From: Bradyrhizobium sp. CIAT3101
GTDB taxonomy: Bacteria; Pseudomonadota; Alphaproteobacteria; Rhizobiales; Xanthobacteraceae
Assembly: GCF_029714945.1 (NCBI RefSeq)
Contig: NZ_CP121634.1
Location: 7,771,001-7,835,000 of the forward strand
Direction of reading: 5' to 3'
DNA: 64,000 nucleotides
Shown here: positions 55,125-64,000 of the stretch, piece after piece
Layout of the letters: every line of letters begins with the position of its first letter
How positions within the stretch are numbered: position 1 is the stretch's first letter
Notes under the pieces: generated by a model
Databases searched by the model: none
The model's input: the letters and a program-made list of their open reading frames with translations, nothing else
Told to the model about the DNA's origin: nothing
Made by a program: the position numbers and the translations under genes

Positions 55125-55688
55125 ATGTTCAGGACCTTTCGGGGTGGCCATAGCGGGGGCTGGCGGGTGACCTCGATGTCGCCTGTGACGGGCGAGCCCC
55201 TGCCCTTCATGCCGGCGCTGTCGGTCAACGACAGCGAGGCCGTGGCGTTGCCGTTGGTCCCCTCGCGCAATGCCTGGCGCCTGGTCGGTGTACCCAGCAG
55301 CTTGCGCTACACCGAGCGCGCCGAGAAGGAGCAGCTCGTGAGCGTGCAGGCCGGCCTCGGCCGATTGGAAGCAACCAGCGCGGCGCTGATCCCGATCCGC
55401 AAGTCGCAGGCATGGTGGGATCTGACGCAAGAAGAACGCCGCGAGATCTTTGAAGACAAGTCGCACCACATCGCCAGCAGTCTTCGTTTTCTGCCCGCAA
55501 TCGCGCGCCAGCTCTATCACTGCCGCGACCTCGGCGAGCCCTTCGATTTCCTGACCTGGTTCGAGTTCGCGCCCGCCCATGCCTCGCTGTTCGAGGAGCT
55601 GGTCGGCATGCTCAGGCAAACCGAGGAGTGGAGCTATGTCGAGCGCGAGGTCGACGTGCGCGTGGTGAAGGAAGTGCTGTCGGCTTAG
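55125..55688 (+). CDS. Chlorite dismutase-like protein without the distal arginine
   Basis: A 187-residue protein of the short (dimer-type) Cld family known from Nitrobacter. The proximal haem histidine fits H132 (LYHCRDLG). In active Clds an arginine lies 13 residues later (H170/R183, H160/R173, H114/R127); here position 145 is Trp (LTWFEFAP). It may bind haem but is unlikely to make O2 from chlorite. It overlaps the convergent cyclotransferase gene by four bases at the stops. Confidence 0.75.
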   Translation: MFRTFRGGHSGGWRVTSMSPVTGEPLPFMPALSVNDSEAVALPLVPSRNAWRLVGVPSSLRYTERAEKEQLVSVQAGLGRLEATSAALIPIRKSQAWWDLTQEERREIFEDKSHHIASSLRFLPAIARQLYHCRDLGEPFDFLTWFEFAPAHASLFEELVGMLRQTEEWSYVEREVDVRVVKEVLSA

Positions 55689-56083
55689 TGGTCGAGGAAG
55701 CGGCCGGATTCGATGTGCGGCAGATCGGTGACGGGCCAATTGTAGACGTAAGTCCAGGCCGGCGCGGTCGCGCCGTCGGCGCCGGTCACGTCGATCAGCT
55801 GGCGCAGATATTCCGTCGGCTCCGGAAAGCCCTCGCCGCAGGCCTCGTACATGTCGAGCTCGCGCAAGAGCTCGTCGCCGGCGCGCAAGCGGAAGAGCTC
55901 GCCGTGCACGAGCTCCGACGGCGCGTCGGACAGCAGCAATCCCGGATAATGCTTCACCAGCACGAGCCGGCCGCGGCAGCTCGCCTCGCCCAGAAAATCC
56001 GCATGCTGCGCCAGCAGCCGCGCCATCGGATGATCGAAGCCGCGCATCAGGGTGCCGTAGACGAAGAGACGATCGGAGGTCAT
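55685..56083 (-). CDS. Gamma-glutamylcyclotransferase family protein
   Basis: A 132-residue GGCT/AIG2-like protein with the family N terminus LFVYGTLMRG and the acidic residue in VHGELFRL. Members cyclise gamma-glutamyl amino acids or amines to 5-oxoproline. The stop codons of this gene and the Cld-like gene overlap tail to tail. The start is 72 bases from the IS110 element and its interrupted repeat. Confidence 0.8.
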   Translation of the reverse strand: MTSDRLFVYGTLMRGFDHPMARLLAQHADFLGEASCRGRLVLVKHYPGLLLSDAPSELVHGELFRLRAGDELLRELDMYEACGEGFPEPTEYLRQLIDVTGADGATAPAWTYVYNWPVTDLPHIESGRFLDH

Positions 56084-56132
56084 GGGGCTCTATAGCTGGC
56101 AATGATGCGGAGCGACAGAGCCGCATTTTCCC

Positions 56133-56154
56133 CTGTCGTCCCGGCGAAGGCCGG
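56133..56154. repeat. Left stub of family A repeat interrupted by IS110
   Basis: 'ctgtcgtcccggcgaaggccgg' ends at the IS. Joined to the sequence from 57263 onward it recreates the terminal inverted repeat of the family A element, a 26-base perfect match to the reverse complement of the right terminus at 57342-57367. Confidence 0.85.
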
Positions 56155-56160
56155 CAACTG

Positions 56161-57260
<1,100 letters not shown>

Positions 57261-57371
57261 GGGACCCATAGCCACAGGGAGAAGTTTGGCGAAGAGTCGT
57301 CGTCCGGTACTCCGACCATCCGCATCGATAGATTCCGCGGTATGGGTCCCGGCCTTCGCCGGGACGACGAT
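57261..57371. repeat. Right part of family A repeat interrupted by IS110
   Basis: Begins 'gggacccatagccac', continues with the internal 'tttggcgaagagtcgtcg' segment and ends with the terminal hairpin 'cccggccttcgccggg' at 57348-57363. It is the larger remainder of the element hit by the IS. Confidence 0.85.
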
Positions 57372-57393
57372 GCAGAGGTCGGCGTACCCTCGC

Positions 57394-58305
57394 CTACAAA
57401 GGCTCCGCCTCAAGCTCCGCGCTGCTGCGTTCCTCGTCCGAGACCACGCTGATGTTCACCTCCATGACATCGAAAGCGTCCTGCGTGCCGATATAGATGC
57501 CGTGCAGCGGGATGGCCTGACGCGGGTCGCGGGCGACCGCGACGCGGATGAGGTCGCGGGTGCCGACGATGCCGTTGGTGGGATCGAACTCGATCCAGCC
57601 CGCGCTCGGCAGATAGACCTGCACCCAGGCATGAGTCGAGCCGCCGCCGACATGGTGCTGCGCGATGTCTTCGGGCACGAAGATGTAGCCGGAGACGAAG
57701 CGCGCGGCGATGCCGAGACGGCGCAGCGCCTCGATCATGAACAGCGCGTAGTCGCGGCAGGTGCCGGTGCCCAACCGCAAGGTGTCGAACGGGGTCTGCG
57801 TACCGGGTTCGTGACGCCTTTGGTAGTTGAACTGCTTGCGGATGGCGTGTGTGATGCGGCTCAGCAGCAAAAAGCTCGGCGCCGGCGCATCTTCATCGAA
57901 AAAACCGCGTACCCACTCCGCGATCCTGCCGCCGGGATCGGGATATTGCGGCGTGATGTACTGGACGAGATCCGGCAATTCCGCGTCGTCATAGACGAAA
58001 GGATAGAAGTAAGCGGGATCGTCCGGCGTCAGCGCGAACTCTTCCACCGGATTGTGCTCGACGGTGACGTGCCAGTCGAAGATCAGACGGTCCGCGCGCG
58101 CGTCGAAATCAACAATCGCCACCGAATTGCCGAACACGTCGTGGATCCAGCGCAGCGACATCGGCTGCGGCGAGATCATGAGCCTGGAGTCAAGCACGCG
58201 CAGATCATGGCCGTCGCTTGGGCGCAGCATGAACCTGTGTTCGCCGAAGGCCACGGGACGATTGTAGCGATATTCGGTCTTGTGGTGAATCGTCAGCAGC
58301 GGCAT
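57394..58305 (-). CDS. Transglutaminase-like cysteine protease family protein
   Basis: A 303-residue protein with an N-terminal beta domain (TIHHKTEYRYNRPVAFGEHR, residues 4-23) and a transglutaminase core. The triad is visible: Cys in GTGTCRDYA, His in GSTHAWVQVYLP and Asp in EFDPTNG. Such bacterial proteins are often peptidases or ligases rather than true transglutaminases. The start at 58305 matches the family's N terminus. It is divergent from the N-formylglutamate amidohydrolase gene. Confidence 0.84.
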   Translation of the reverse strand: MPLLTIHHKTEYRYNRPVAFGEHRFMLRPSDGHDLRVLDSRLMISPQPMSLRWIHDVFGNSVAIVDFDARADRLIFDWHVTVEHNPVEEFALTPDDPAYFYPFVYDDAELPDLVQYITPQYPDPGGRIAEWVRGFFDEDAPAPSFLLLSRITHAIRKQFNYQRRHEPGTQTPFDTLRLGTGTCRDYALFMIEALRRLGIAARFVSGYIFVPEDIAQHHVGGGSTHAWVQVYLPSAGWIEFDPTNGIVGTRDLIRVAVARDPRQAIPLHGIYIGTQDAFDVMEVNISVVSDEERSSAELEAEPL

Positions 58306-58397
58306 CGTCAGCAGATCATGGTGATTTTGGGCAGACCCATTGTGAATGATTCTTTGCCCAATTTCCGGGGCGACTGCTTTTTCCATAGGCAATCAGG

Positions 58398-59204
58398 ATG
58401 GCTTTCAACACAGCCGAGGCGACGGATCAACTCCTGGGACAAGGCGATATTCCGCCAGTGCATGAGGTGAATGCAGAAGGCACATCGCCCTTCCTGCTCA
58501 CATCGGACCATTACGGCCGCATTCTGCCGCGTGCGCTCGGCGATCTCGGTGTATCGGAAGGCGAGCTAATGCGGCACATCGCCTGGGACATCGGCATCGC
58601 CGGCGTCGCCGATCGGCTTGCAAACATGCTTAACGCGCATCTCGTCGCGCAGCGCTATTCGCGCCTCGTGATCGACTGCAACCGGTCGCCCGGCGTCGCA
58701 AGCTCGATCCCCGTGATATCGGAGGCGACCACCATCCCGCGCAACGAGGGCATTTCCGACAGCGAGCGCGCGGCGCGGCGGCGCGAGATCTTTGAGCCCT
58801 ATCATCATCGCATCGACGCGGTGATCGACAGCCGGATACATGCCAGGCGGCCGACCGTGCTGGTATCGCTGCACAGCTTCACGCCTGTGTACGCAGGCGT
58901 CGCGCGACCCTGGCACATCGGCGCGCTGTACAACCGCGACACCGTGCTGCCGCAGATGTTGCTGAAGCATCTGCGCGCCGAGGGCGATCTCGTCGTCGGC
59001 GACAACGAGCCCTATGCGGTGAGCGATCTCAGCGACTACACCATCCCCGTGCACGGCGAGGCTCGCGGCCTCGTCAACACCGGCATCGAGATCCGCCAGG
59101 ACCTGATCGCAGATCAATCCGGCCAGCAGCAATGGGCGGAGCGGCTGGCAAGGATCTTCGCGGAGATCGAGATGGAGTTGAAGCCGGAGCTGTTGACAAG
59201 GTGA
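58398..59204 (+). CDS. N-formylglutamate amidohydrolase family protein
   Basis: A 268-residue FGase-family protein with DCNRSPG, SLHSFTPVYAG and VHGEARGLVNTGIEIRQDL (19 residues). HutG releases formate from N-formylglutamate in histidine breakdown; no other hut genes are here, so the substrate may be another N-formyl compound. It ends just before a family B repeat. Confidence 0.8.
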   Translation: MAFNTAEATDQLLGQGDIPPVHEVNAEGTSPFLLTSDHYGRILPRALGDLGVSEGELMRHIAWDIGIAGVADRLANMLNAHLVAQRYSRLVIDCNRSPGVASSIPVISEATTIPRNEGISDSERAARRREIFEPYHHRIDAVIDSRIHARRPTVLVSLHSFTPVYAGVARPWHIGALYNRDTVLPQMLLKHLRAEGDLVVGDNEPYAVSDLSDYTIPVHGEARGLVNTGIEIRQDLIADQSGQQQWAERLARIFAEIEMELKPELLTR

Positions 59205-59228
59205 GGTGTCGCCACGACACGCGGTGTG

Positions 59229-59373
59229 TTCCCTCCCCCCTTGCGGGGGAGGGTTAGGGAGAGGGGTACCACACGGGGACTCTCTCATTGCGGCGCGCGC
59301 GGCTTTCGACGACGCATAAACCTTTTGCTTGGCTACCCCTCTCCCCCGCCCTCCCCCGCAAGGGGGGAGGGAG
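59229..59373. repeat. Large inverted repeat (family B, second copy)
   Basis: Left arm 'ccctccccccttgcggggg' and right arm 'cccccgcaaggggggaggg' (59350-59370) pair, with shorter complementary segments inside (GGGAGAGGGGTA with TACCCCTCTCCC). It is related to 11683-11836 and lies between convergent genes. Confidence 0.75.
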
Positions 59374-59403
59374 CGCAGCGGAGTATGCGGCCCAGGATTT
59401 AGC

Positions 59404-60387
59404 TCAACCGCCCCGTGTCGCGACGAACAGCGCGAGCGCGGCAAAAATCGCGGCGATGCCCCACAGCACATAGGCGATGCGACCGTCGCCGCGGGCATCG
59501 AGCGTCGCCTCGGCCGGGTTGTCGGGATTGACGTGGACCTCCACGGTCGCGCCGTCCTGGTAGCGCGACATCAGCTTCTCCAGCATCTTGTTGGAGGCCT
59601 GTGGCGTGCCCGCCGCGACCCGCGCGCATTCATTGGTATAGCGGACATTCTGGTAGCTGTAGGTGTAGGTCACGCGCTTGCCGAACATCTCGGCACCGCG
59701 GGCTTCGCCGGGCTCGCTCGCCTCGTGGTATTCTTCCATCTCCGACAGCTTGATCGTGCCCGGCACCACCGGCCAGCGCGTCGCCATCGAGGCCTGCCGC
59801 CGCACCGCCCAGGCCATCAGCGCGATGACCAGGCCGAACGCGCCGAAGCCCACGACCATGCCCGCCAAATCAGGCCGGCCGATGTGATGCGCGAGCCAGG
59901 CGTAGCTCTGGTTGAGGCCGAACGCCGAGCCGAAGATGATGGCGACCACAATCGCCGAGCCGATGCCGAGACAGCCCCACAGGCCCTTCGGCAGGTCGCG
60001 CTCCAGCACGGCCTGATCGGGATGGCGCGGATTGTAGTAGACCATGACGATGCTGCCGGCGGGGTATTTCGCGAGCTTCTCGGCCACCTGGAAATTGCCG
60101 AGGTCCTCGCCGATCGAGATGCGGTTGCAGCTCAGTTTCCGGCCGCTCACCGAATATTCGTAAGCGACATTGGCGAAGTTGCGGCTCTCCATGCGGTAGC
60201 CGTCCTCGCGCTCGTCGTCGGACACCCTGACCTCGCGCACCTCCGCGACTGACGTGACGACCTTGCCTGATACCTGCGGCCAGCTCCGTGCCTCACGGGC
60301 CTGCCAGGTCTTCACAATGGCGGCAATCAGGATCAGCGCGAGCGGCGCGAGCAGCATCGCGTAGACGAGCGGGGGCAAATTCGGCAC
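59404..60387 (-). CDS. DUF3592 domain membrane protein (tandem)
   Basis: A 327-residue protein with four membrane segments and two DUF3592 modules: one at about 30-125 (WPQVSGKVV, VMVYYNPRHPDQAVLE) and one at 210-300 (WPVVPGTIKLSE, VEVHVNPDNPAEATLD). The function of DUF3592 is unknown. The start is GTG at 60387 after AAGGA at seven bases. Confidence 0.8.
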   Translation of the reverse strand: MPNLPPLVYAMLLAPLALILIAAIVKTWQAREARSWPQVSGKVVTSVAEVREVRVSDDEREDGYRMESRNFANVAYEYSVSGRKLSCNRISIGEDLGNFQVAEKLAKYPAGSIVMVYYNPRHPDQAVLERDLPKGLWGCLGIGSAIVVAIIFGSAFGLNQSYAWLAHHIGRPDLAGMVVGFGAFGLVIALMAWAVRRQASMATRWPVVPGTIKLSEMEEYHEASEPGEARGAEMFGKRVTYTYSYQNVRYTNECARVAAGTPQASNKMLEKLMSRYQDGATVEVHVNPDNPAEATLDARGDGRIAYVLWGIAAIFAALALFVATRGG

Positions 60388-60477
60388 GGCAATATCCTTC
60401 GTCGGCGGCAATGCTTCCTTGGACGCACCGCCACGGACGAAGGTTCAACCGGCAGGCTCGCTTGCTTTACGTCTTGC

Positions 60478-61098
60478 TCACTTGGCCCGGATCAGCGCCA
60501 GCCAGATGCCGCCGCCGATCATGAAGCCGCCCGACACGCGCGACACCATGCGGGTGCGGCGTGCCGAGAAAAAGCCGCGGACCTGACCGGCAAGCAGCGC
60601 GTAGATTCCGTCGGTCAAGCCGGCAAGCACCATGAAGGTGATTCCGAGCACCAGGACCTGCGACAGGTGATCCTTGCTCATGTCCATGAACTGCGGAATG
60701 AACGCGCCGAAGAACACCAGCAGCTTCGGGTTCGACAGCGCGACCACAAAGCCCTGCAACAGAAAGCCTCCGCGAGGGGGCGGCGGCGGCTCGTCAGCGG
60801 AGACGCCCTCGACCGGAGAGCGGATCAGCTTGATGCCGAGCCAGACCAGATAGGCCGCACCTGCAAAGCGAACCCAGTTGAACCAATAGCCCATCGTCGC
60901 CATCAGCGTGGTGAGGCCGATCGCAAGGACGCCGATCACGATCAACAGCCCTATCTGCACGCCGAGAATGTTGGTCAGTGCCGAGCGCGTGCCGTAGCGC
61001 AGACCATTGGCGATGACGAGGGTGACGATCGGTCCCGGCAGCAGCGCCAGCGCAATGCAGGCGGCGACGAAGGCGAGATAGGCTTGCATGGACATCAT
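60478..61098 (-). CDS. LysE family exporter (second copy)
   Basis: A 206-residue LysE/RhtB-type permease with six membrane segments; motifs LLPGPIVTLVIANGLRYG and LSNPKLLVFFGAFIPQF are typical. It probably exports amino acids. It is followed by a DUF3592 gene about 90 bases on. Several ATG codons are clustered at the start. Confidence 0.85.
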   Translation of the reverse strand: MMSMQAYLAFVAACIALALLPGPIVTLVIANGLRYGTRSALTNILGVQIGLLIVIGVLAIGLTTLMATMGYWFNWVRFAGAAYLVWLGIKLIRSPVEGVSADEPPPPPRGGFLLQGFVVALSNPKLLVFFGAFIPQFMDMSKDHLSQVLVLGITFMVLAGLTDGIYALLAGQVRGFFSARRTRMVSRVSGGFMIGGGIWLALIRAK

Positions 61099-61144
61099 GG
61101 GGAGGACTCGGCTTGGGGCGTTTGTGGGTATTAATGCATGGCAC

Positions 61145-61690
61145 TTACTTTCCGTCCAGCGCCGCCGTCACCCACGTTTTCATCTGCGGTGTCTCCAGGA
61201 ATGCGAGCGCGGCATGCTGCATCGCGCTGGCGTCGCCCCGCCCCTGCGCCGCCGCGACGAAGAGATCGCAGCGGCGCGAGAGCGCAACGCCGACCGCGGC
61301 GTGGCTCGCACCGTCAGAGATCGCGAGATCATAGCGACGCGCACGTCCGTGCATCTCGCCGACACGCACCGCCTCGCCCGGCGCGGTCGCCGTAAAGCGT
61401 GGGGTGATCAGATCGATATCGGCAACGCGATCGACCTCGTCGTCATCGGCGACGCCGCGATCGCAATTGCAGAAGCCGCGCTTGGCGCGGATATAGAGCT
61501 CGGCGCCGTCGCAGCCACCGCCCTCGCAGCGAAACGCGCGACCCGCGGGCCAGCCGTCGCGCGGGAACGGCCAGGCGAGTTCGCGCCAATGCGCTGATGC
61601 CGGCGCGGGCGACGGCGCCAGCTGATAGGCCCCGACGCCGGATACGCCGAGCGCGGCAAGCACGAGCGCGATCGTCGCCGCGCGCCGCAT
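61145..61690 (-). CDS. Secreted hypothetical protein (181 aa)
   Basis: A 181-residue protein with an N-terminal signal or anchor segment and an unknown, cysteine-containing mature domain (FRCEGGGCDG, RGFCNCDRG). Its ATG lies two bases after the stop of the LVIVD propeller gene, so the two form an operon and may act together outside the cytoplasm. Confidence 0.72.
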   Translation of the reverse strand: MRRAATIALVLAALGVSGVGAYQLAPSPAPASAHWRELAWPFPRDGWPAGRAFRCEGGGCDGAELYIRAKRGFCNCDRGVADDDEVDRVADIDLITPRFTATAPGEAVRVGEMHGRARRYDLAISDGASHAAVGVALSRRCDLFVAAAQGRGDASAMQHAALAFLETPQMKTWVTAALDGK

Positions 61691-61692
61691 CG

Positions 61693-63138
61693 TCAGTTCT
61701 TCGGCAGGCCGGCGACGGCGCGTGCCGGCCCGGTCAGCTCCAGGATATGCAGGCCGGTGTTGGCGCGGTCGACGATGTAGATGTAGCCACGGTCGTCGGT
61801 CTCGACATTGTTGGTCTGGATCGCGACCTTGCAGCGTTCGCCGCCTTCGACGGGAATGCAGCGCTTGTCAGTCGCCTGCGTGATCGCCGGGATGAAATAG
61901 CCGACTTCCTTGGGATGATAGGGATCGCGAATGTCGAGCGCGCGCACCCCGGCATTGAAGAAGGCGATGAAGGCCATCTTCTTGTAGTAGACCGGCGCCA
62001 TGCTCTCGTTCGAGGAATGCGAGCCGAAGCGGCCGCCGCGCTGGCAGAACTGCCCGCCCGCCTCCGGCACGGTGTAGCTCGAGATCATCATCGGCCGCGC
62101 TTCGGTGGTGACGTCGGCGAACCACACCATCTGACGCGCCTCGCCGCATTCGTTCAGGATCGCCTCGTCGACGATCATGACGATGTCGCGGGTCTTGCCG
62201 TCCTTGTCCTCGGCGAATTCGGCGACGGGCATGTCGAGCATGGGGAATGTGGTGTGCGCGCCGTTGAACGCGGACATCGGCATCCGCGAGATCTCGGGAA
62301 AGCGCAGATTGTCCGGCGTCGGCTCCTTCGGCCCGGTCAGAAGCTTCTCGCGATCGACGATCTGCAAAATGCCGCCCTTGTTGGTGCCGTAACCGAAATA
62401 GACGCGGTTGCCGTTGGGCCCGGTCGAGATCGGCCCGTGCAGTTCGGTCGGCACCGCGCCGGTCGATCCGGGCTCCTGGCCGGGCAGGCCGAAGTCGCGG
62501 ATTTTCTGCGGATGGGCGGGATCGGAGAGATCGTAGATCTGTGTCATGCGCCGCGTGCGCCAGTCCGGCGCGCCCGAGACGAGATAGGCAATGCCGGTGT
62601 CGCACTCCCACCAGTTCTTGTGCGTGTCCTTCAGTCCGCCGATGCGCGTGATCAGCACGGGATTGGCGGGATCGGCGACATTCCAGATCTCATGCGCCTC
62701 ACTGCCAAAGGTGCGCAGCATGTAGACCGCATTGGGATCACCCTTCGGCAAGGTCTTGCCGTCGCACACGCGCACCATCTGCGCGCCACCGGATTCATAC
62801 TTGCCCTCCTGCCCCGGCAGATGCCTGAGATATTTGGGATGCGCGGGATCGGTGACGTCGACGATCGAGGTCCCGTTCGGCTCCGCCTGGCCCGTCATCG
62901 GATTGACGGGCGCCGGCACGTCATCGGTGCCGCCGTGGTGGCCGATATAGGCGATCCAGCGGTCGCCCTGGTGATGGATGGTCGGCTGATAGGCGCTGCG
63001 CGCCTGCAAATCGTTGGTGCCCACCAGCTTCATGTTGGACGCCTCAGGCGGCGCACCGATGGTCTGCTTCTGGGCGTGAACAAAATTGCTGCCAGCGAAA
63101 AGGACGAGGGCGGCAGCAGTCAGGACGCAACGGAACAT
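61693..63138 (-). CDS. Secreted LVIVD-repeat beta-propeller protein
   Basis: A 481-residue exported protein with a signal peptide ending FVHA. LVIVD-type repeats are visible (SIVDVTDPAHPKYLRHL, HEIWNVADPANPVLI, TQIYDLSDPAHPQKIRDF, RALDIRDPYHPKEVGYF). GGGAGG lies eight bases before ATG 63138. LVIVD proteins are surface or periplasmic propellers of unknown role; the small secreted gene that follows may be a partner. Confidence 0.82.
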   Translation of the reverse strand: MFRCVLTAAALVLFAGSNFVHAQKQTIGAPPEASNMKLVGTNDLQARSAYQPTIHHQGDRWIAYIGHHGGTDDVPAPVNPMTGQAEPNGTSIVDVTDPAHPKYLRHLPGQEGKYESGGAQMVRVCDGKTLPKGDPNAVYMLRTFGSEAHEIWNVADPANPVLITRIGGLKDTHKNWWECDTGIAYLVSGAPDWRTRRMTQIYDLSDPAHPQKIRDFGLPGQEPGSTGAVPTELHGPISTGPNGNRVYFGYGTNKGGILQIVDREKLLTGPKEPTPDNLRFPEISRMPMSAFNGAHTTFPMLDMPVAEFAEDKDGKTRDIVMIVDEAILNECGEARQMVWFADVTTEARPMMISSYTVPEAGGQFCQRGGRFGSHSSNESMAPVYYKKMAFIAFFNAGVRALDIRDPYHPKEVGYFIPAITQATDKRCIPVEGGERCKVAIQTNNVETDDRGYIYIVDRANTGLHILELTGPARAVAGLPKN

Positions 63139-63217
63139 CAAAGTCCTCCCGGAACCAATCTGCGTTGGCTGAGATTCAACGCTAGCACAGCCGCTCGCGC
63201 GCGCCAAAGACATCATC

Positions 63218-63247
63218 TTGACATGCAACCATTTGGTTGCCTATTAT
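63218..63247 (+). promoter_or_regulatory. ArsR promoter with palindromic operator
   Basis: TTGACA (63218-63223) and TATTAT (63242-63247) are spaced 18 bases apart. The spacer holds a perfect 16-base palindrome GCAACCATTTGGTTGC (63225-63240). The ATG at 63255 lies about eight bases past the -10 box with no ribosome site, so the mRNA is probably leaderless and the ArsR protein represses itself. Confidence 0.75.
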
Positions 63248-63254
63248 CGTCGCC

Positions 63255-63569
63255 ATGGATGAGGTCTTCAAAGCGCTCGCCGATGCGTCGCGACGGTCGC
63301 TGCTGGACAGGCTTCACGCCAGGAACGGCCAGACCTTGAACGAGCTTTGCGAAGGCCTGGAGATGACGCGCCAGGCGGTGACAAAACACCTGGTCATCCT
63401 GGAAGAGGCCAATCTGGTCACGACCATCAAGCATGGCCGCGAGAAGTTGCATTATCTCAATCCTTTGCCGATCCATCAGATCGGCGAGCGCTGGATCAGG
63501 AAATTCGAGCGCGGCAGGCTCGCCGCACTCAGCGAGTTGAAACGCCAGTTGGAGAAGCGTGATGAGTAA
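63255..63569 (+). CDS. ArsR family winged-helix regulator
   Basis: A 104-residue ArsR-type protein (MDEVFKALADASRRSLLDRL, EMTRQAVTKHLVILEEANLV). It lacks the cysteine metal motif and belongs to the group paired with SRPBCC proteins. It overlaps the next gene by eight bases. A palindrome within its promoter is the likely operator. Confidence 0.87.
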   Translation: MDEVFKALADASRRSLLDRLHARNGQTLNELCEGLEMTRQAVTKHLVILEEANLVTTIKHGREKLHYLNPLPIHQIGERWIRKFERGRLAALSELKRQLEKRDE

Positions 63570-64000
63570 GCCGCAATTCGTCTATGTCACCTACATCGAG
63601 ACCACGCCGGAAAAGCTGTGGGAGGCGCTGACGTCGAGCGCGTTCACGCGGCAATACTGGTTCGGCGCCGAGGTTCGCTCCGACTGGACGGTCGGCTCAC
63701 CCTTCGCGTTGACGCTGGACGGCGAGGTCACCGATTCCGGCGAAATCCTCGAGGCCGATCCGCCGCGCCGCCTCTCCTACAGCTTCAAGCACCTGAAATA
63801 CGAGGAACTTCGCGACGAGCCGATCTCGCGCGTCGTGTTCACGCTCGAACCATTTGGCTCGCTCGTGCGTTTGACCGTGCTGCATGACGGTTTCGTCGAG
63901 GGTGGAAAATATCTCGGCGCTGTCTCCAATGGCTGGCCGGCGATCCTGTCCCAGCTCAAGAGCCTGCTCGAGACCGGCAAACTGCTCGGCATTCCGCGCG
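63562..64000 (+). CDS. SRPBCC/AHSA1 domain protein (cut by window end)
   Basis: Starts MSKPQFVYVTYIETTPEKLW, a typical AHSA1-type SRPBCC N terminus, and continues at least 146 codons to the window end without a stop. The family binds hydrophobic ligands in a helix-grip fold. It overlaps the ArsR gene by eight bases, the common ArsR-SRPBCC pairing, so it is probably the regulated partner. Confidence 0.85.
   Translation, partial: MSKPQFVYVTYIETTPEKLWEALTSSAFTRQYWFGAEVRSDWTVGSPFALTLDGEVTDSGEILEADPPRRLSYSFKHLKYEELRDEPISRVVFTLEPFGSLVRLTVLHDGFVEGGKYLGAVSNGWPAILSQLKSLLETGKLLGIPR

Overview
The window reads as a stretch of chromosome from an alphaproteobacterium of the Bradyrhizobium/Rhodopseudomonas/Nitrobacter group. 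This is inferred from the high GC, the dnaG-rpoD order, an RpoH next to an RluD-type synthase, a short chlorite-dismutase-like protein, many two-component and transport families typical of that group, and several families of dispersed palindromic repeats. I count about 67 protein genes, one tRNA-Glu, one complete IS110-family element, one clear pseudogene remnant and no rRNA or CRISPR array. Most genes are ordinary metabolism and housekeeping; two AT-richer patches (about 43.7-44.5 kb and 47.8-50.3 kb) look acquired.

Layout, 0-13.8 kb: ring-opening amidohydrolase and amidase; a LON-N/Clp-N fusion; double-hotdog thioesterase; poxB; dgoKA for 2-keto-3-deoxygalactonate; a flavin-dependent monooxygenase with its flavin reductase; an AcoR-like sigma-54 activator. 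13.8-24.4 kb: an acyl-CoA ligase plus a single-chain biotin-dependent acyl-CoA carboxylase (likely one operon with the activator), a racemase-fold protein without its cysteines, an MCP, a GAF-GGDEF-PilZ protein, two unknowns and a TetR regulator. 24.4-32.2 kb: tautomerase, GFA protein, a zinc-amidohydrolase/CobW/DUF1989 operon, an AraC regulator divergent from AhpD-like and YkgB-like genes, a small double-glycine-like leader peptide, a 2H phosphoesterase and tRNA-Glu(CTC).

32.2-43.6 kb: rluD-like, rpoH, cell-wall amidase, a GGDEF protein, a 23-residue lysine/alanine peptide, LysE exporter, response regulator, SDR, lytic transglycosylase and an OmpA-like protein. 43.6-50.3 kb: accessory-looking material with a secreted barrel-like protein, a large secreted alpha/beta hydrolase, catalase-like peroxidase, DCC thioredoxin-like protein, a decayed gene copy, a sigma-like/ImmA-IrrE pair sharing an ATGA overlap, and a Cas2/SinR-like orphan behind a structured leader. 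50.3-64 kb: rpoD and dnaG (the primase has lost all four zinc ligands), a Cld-like protein lacking the distal arginine, gamma-glutamylcyclotransferase, IS110, transglutaminase, N-formylglutamate amidohydrolase, DUF3592, LysE, LVIVD propeller protein, and an ArsR-SRPBCC pair cut by the window end.

The strongest discovery lead is the IS110 element at about 56.15-57.26 kb. It sits exactly inside the terminal inverted repeat of a dispersed palindromic element; deleting it restores a perfect repeat. Its 5' non-coding end holds short matches to both target flanks and to its own terminus inside a stem, in the order expected of a bridge RNA. Other leads are the sigma-like/protease/Cas2-like cluster, the zinc-less primase, the non-canonical Cld, and two tiny genes that routine annotation would miss or leave unnamed.
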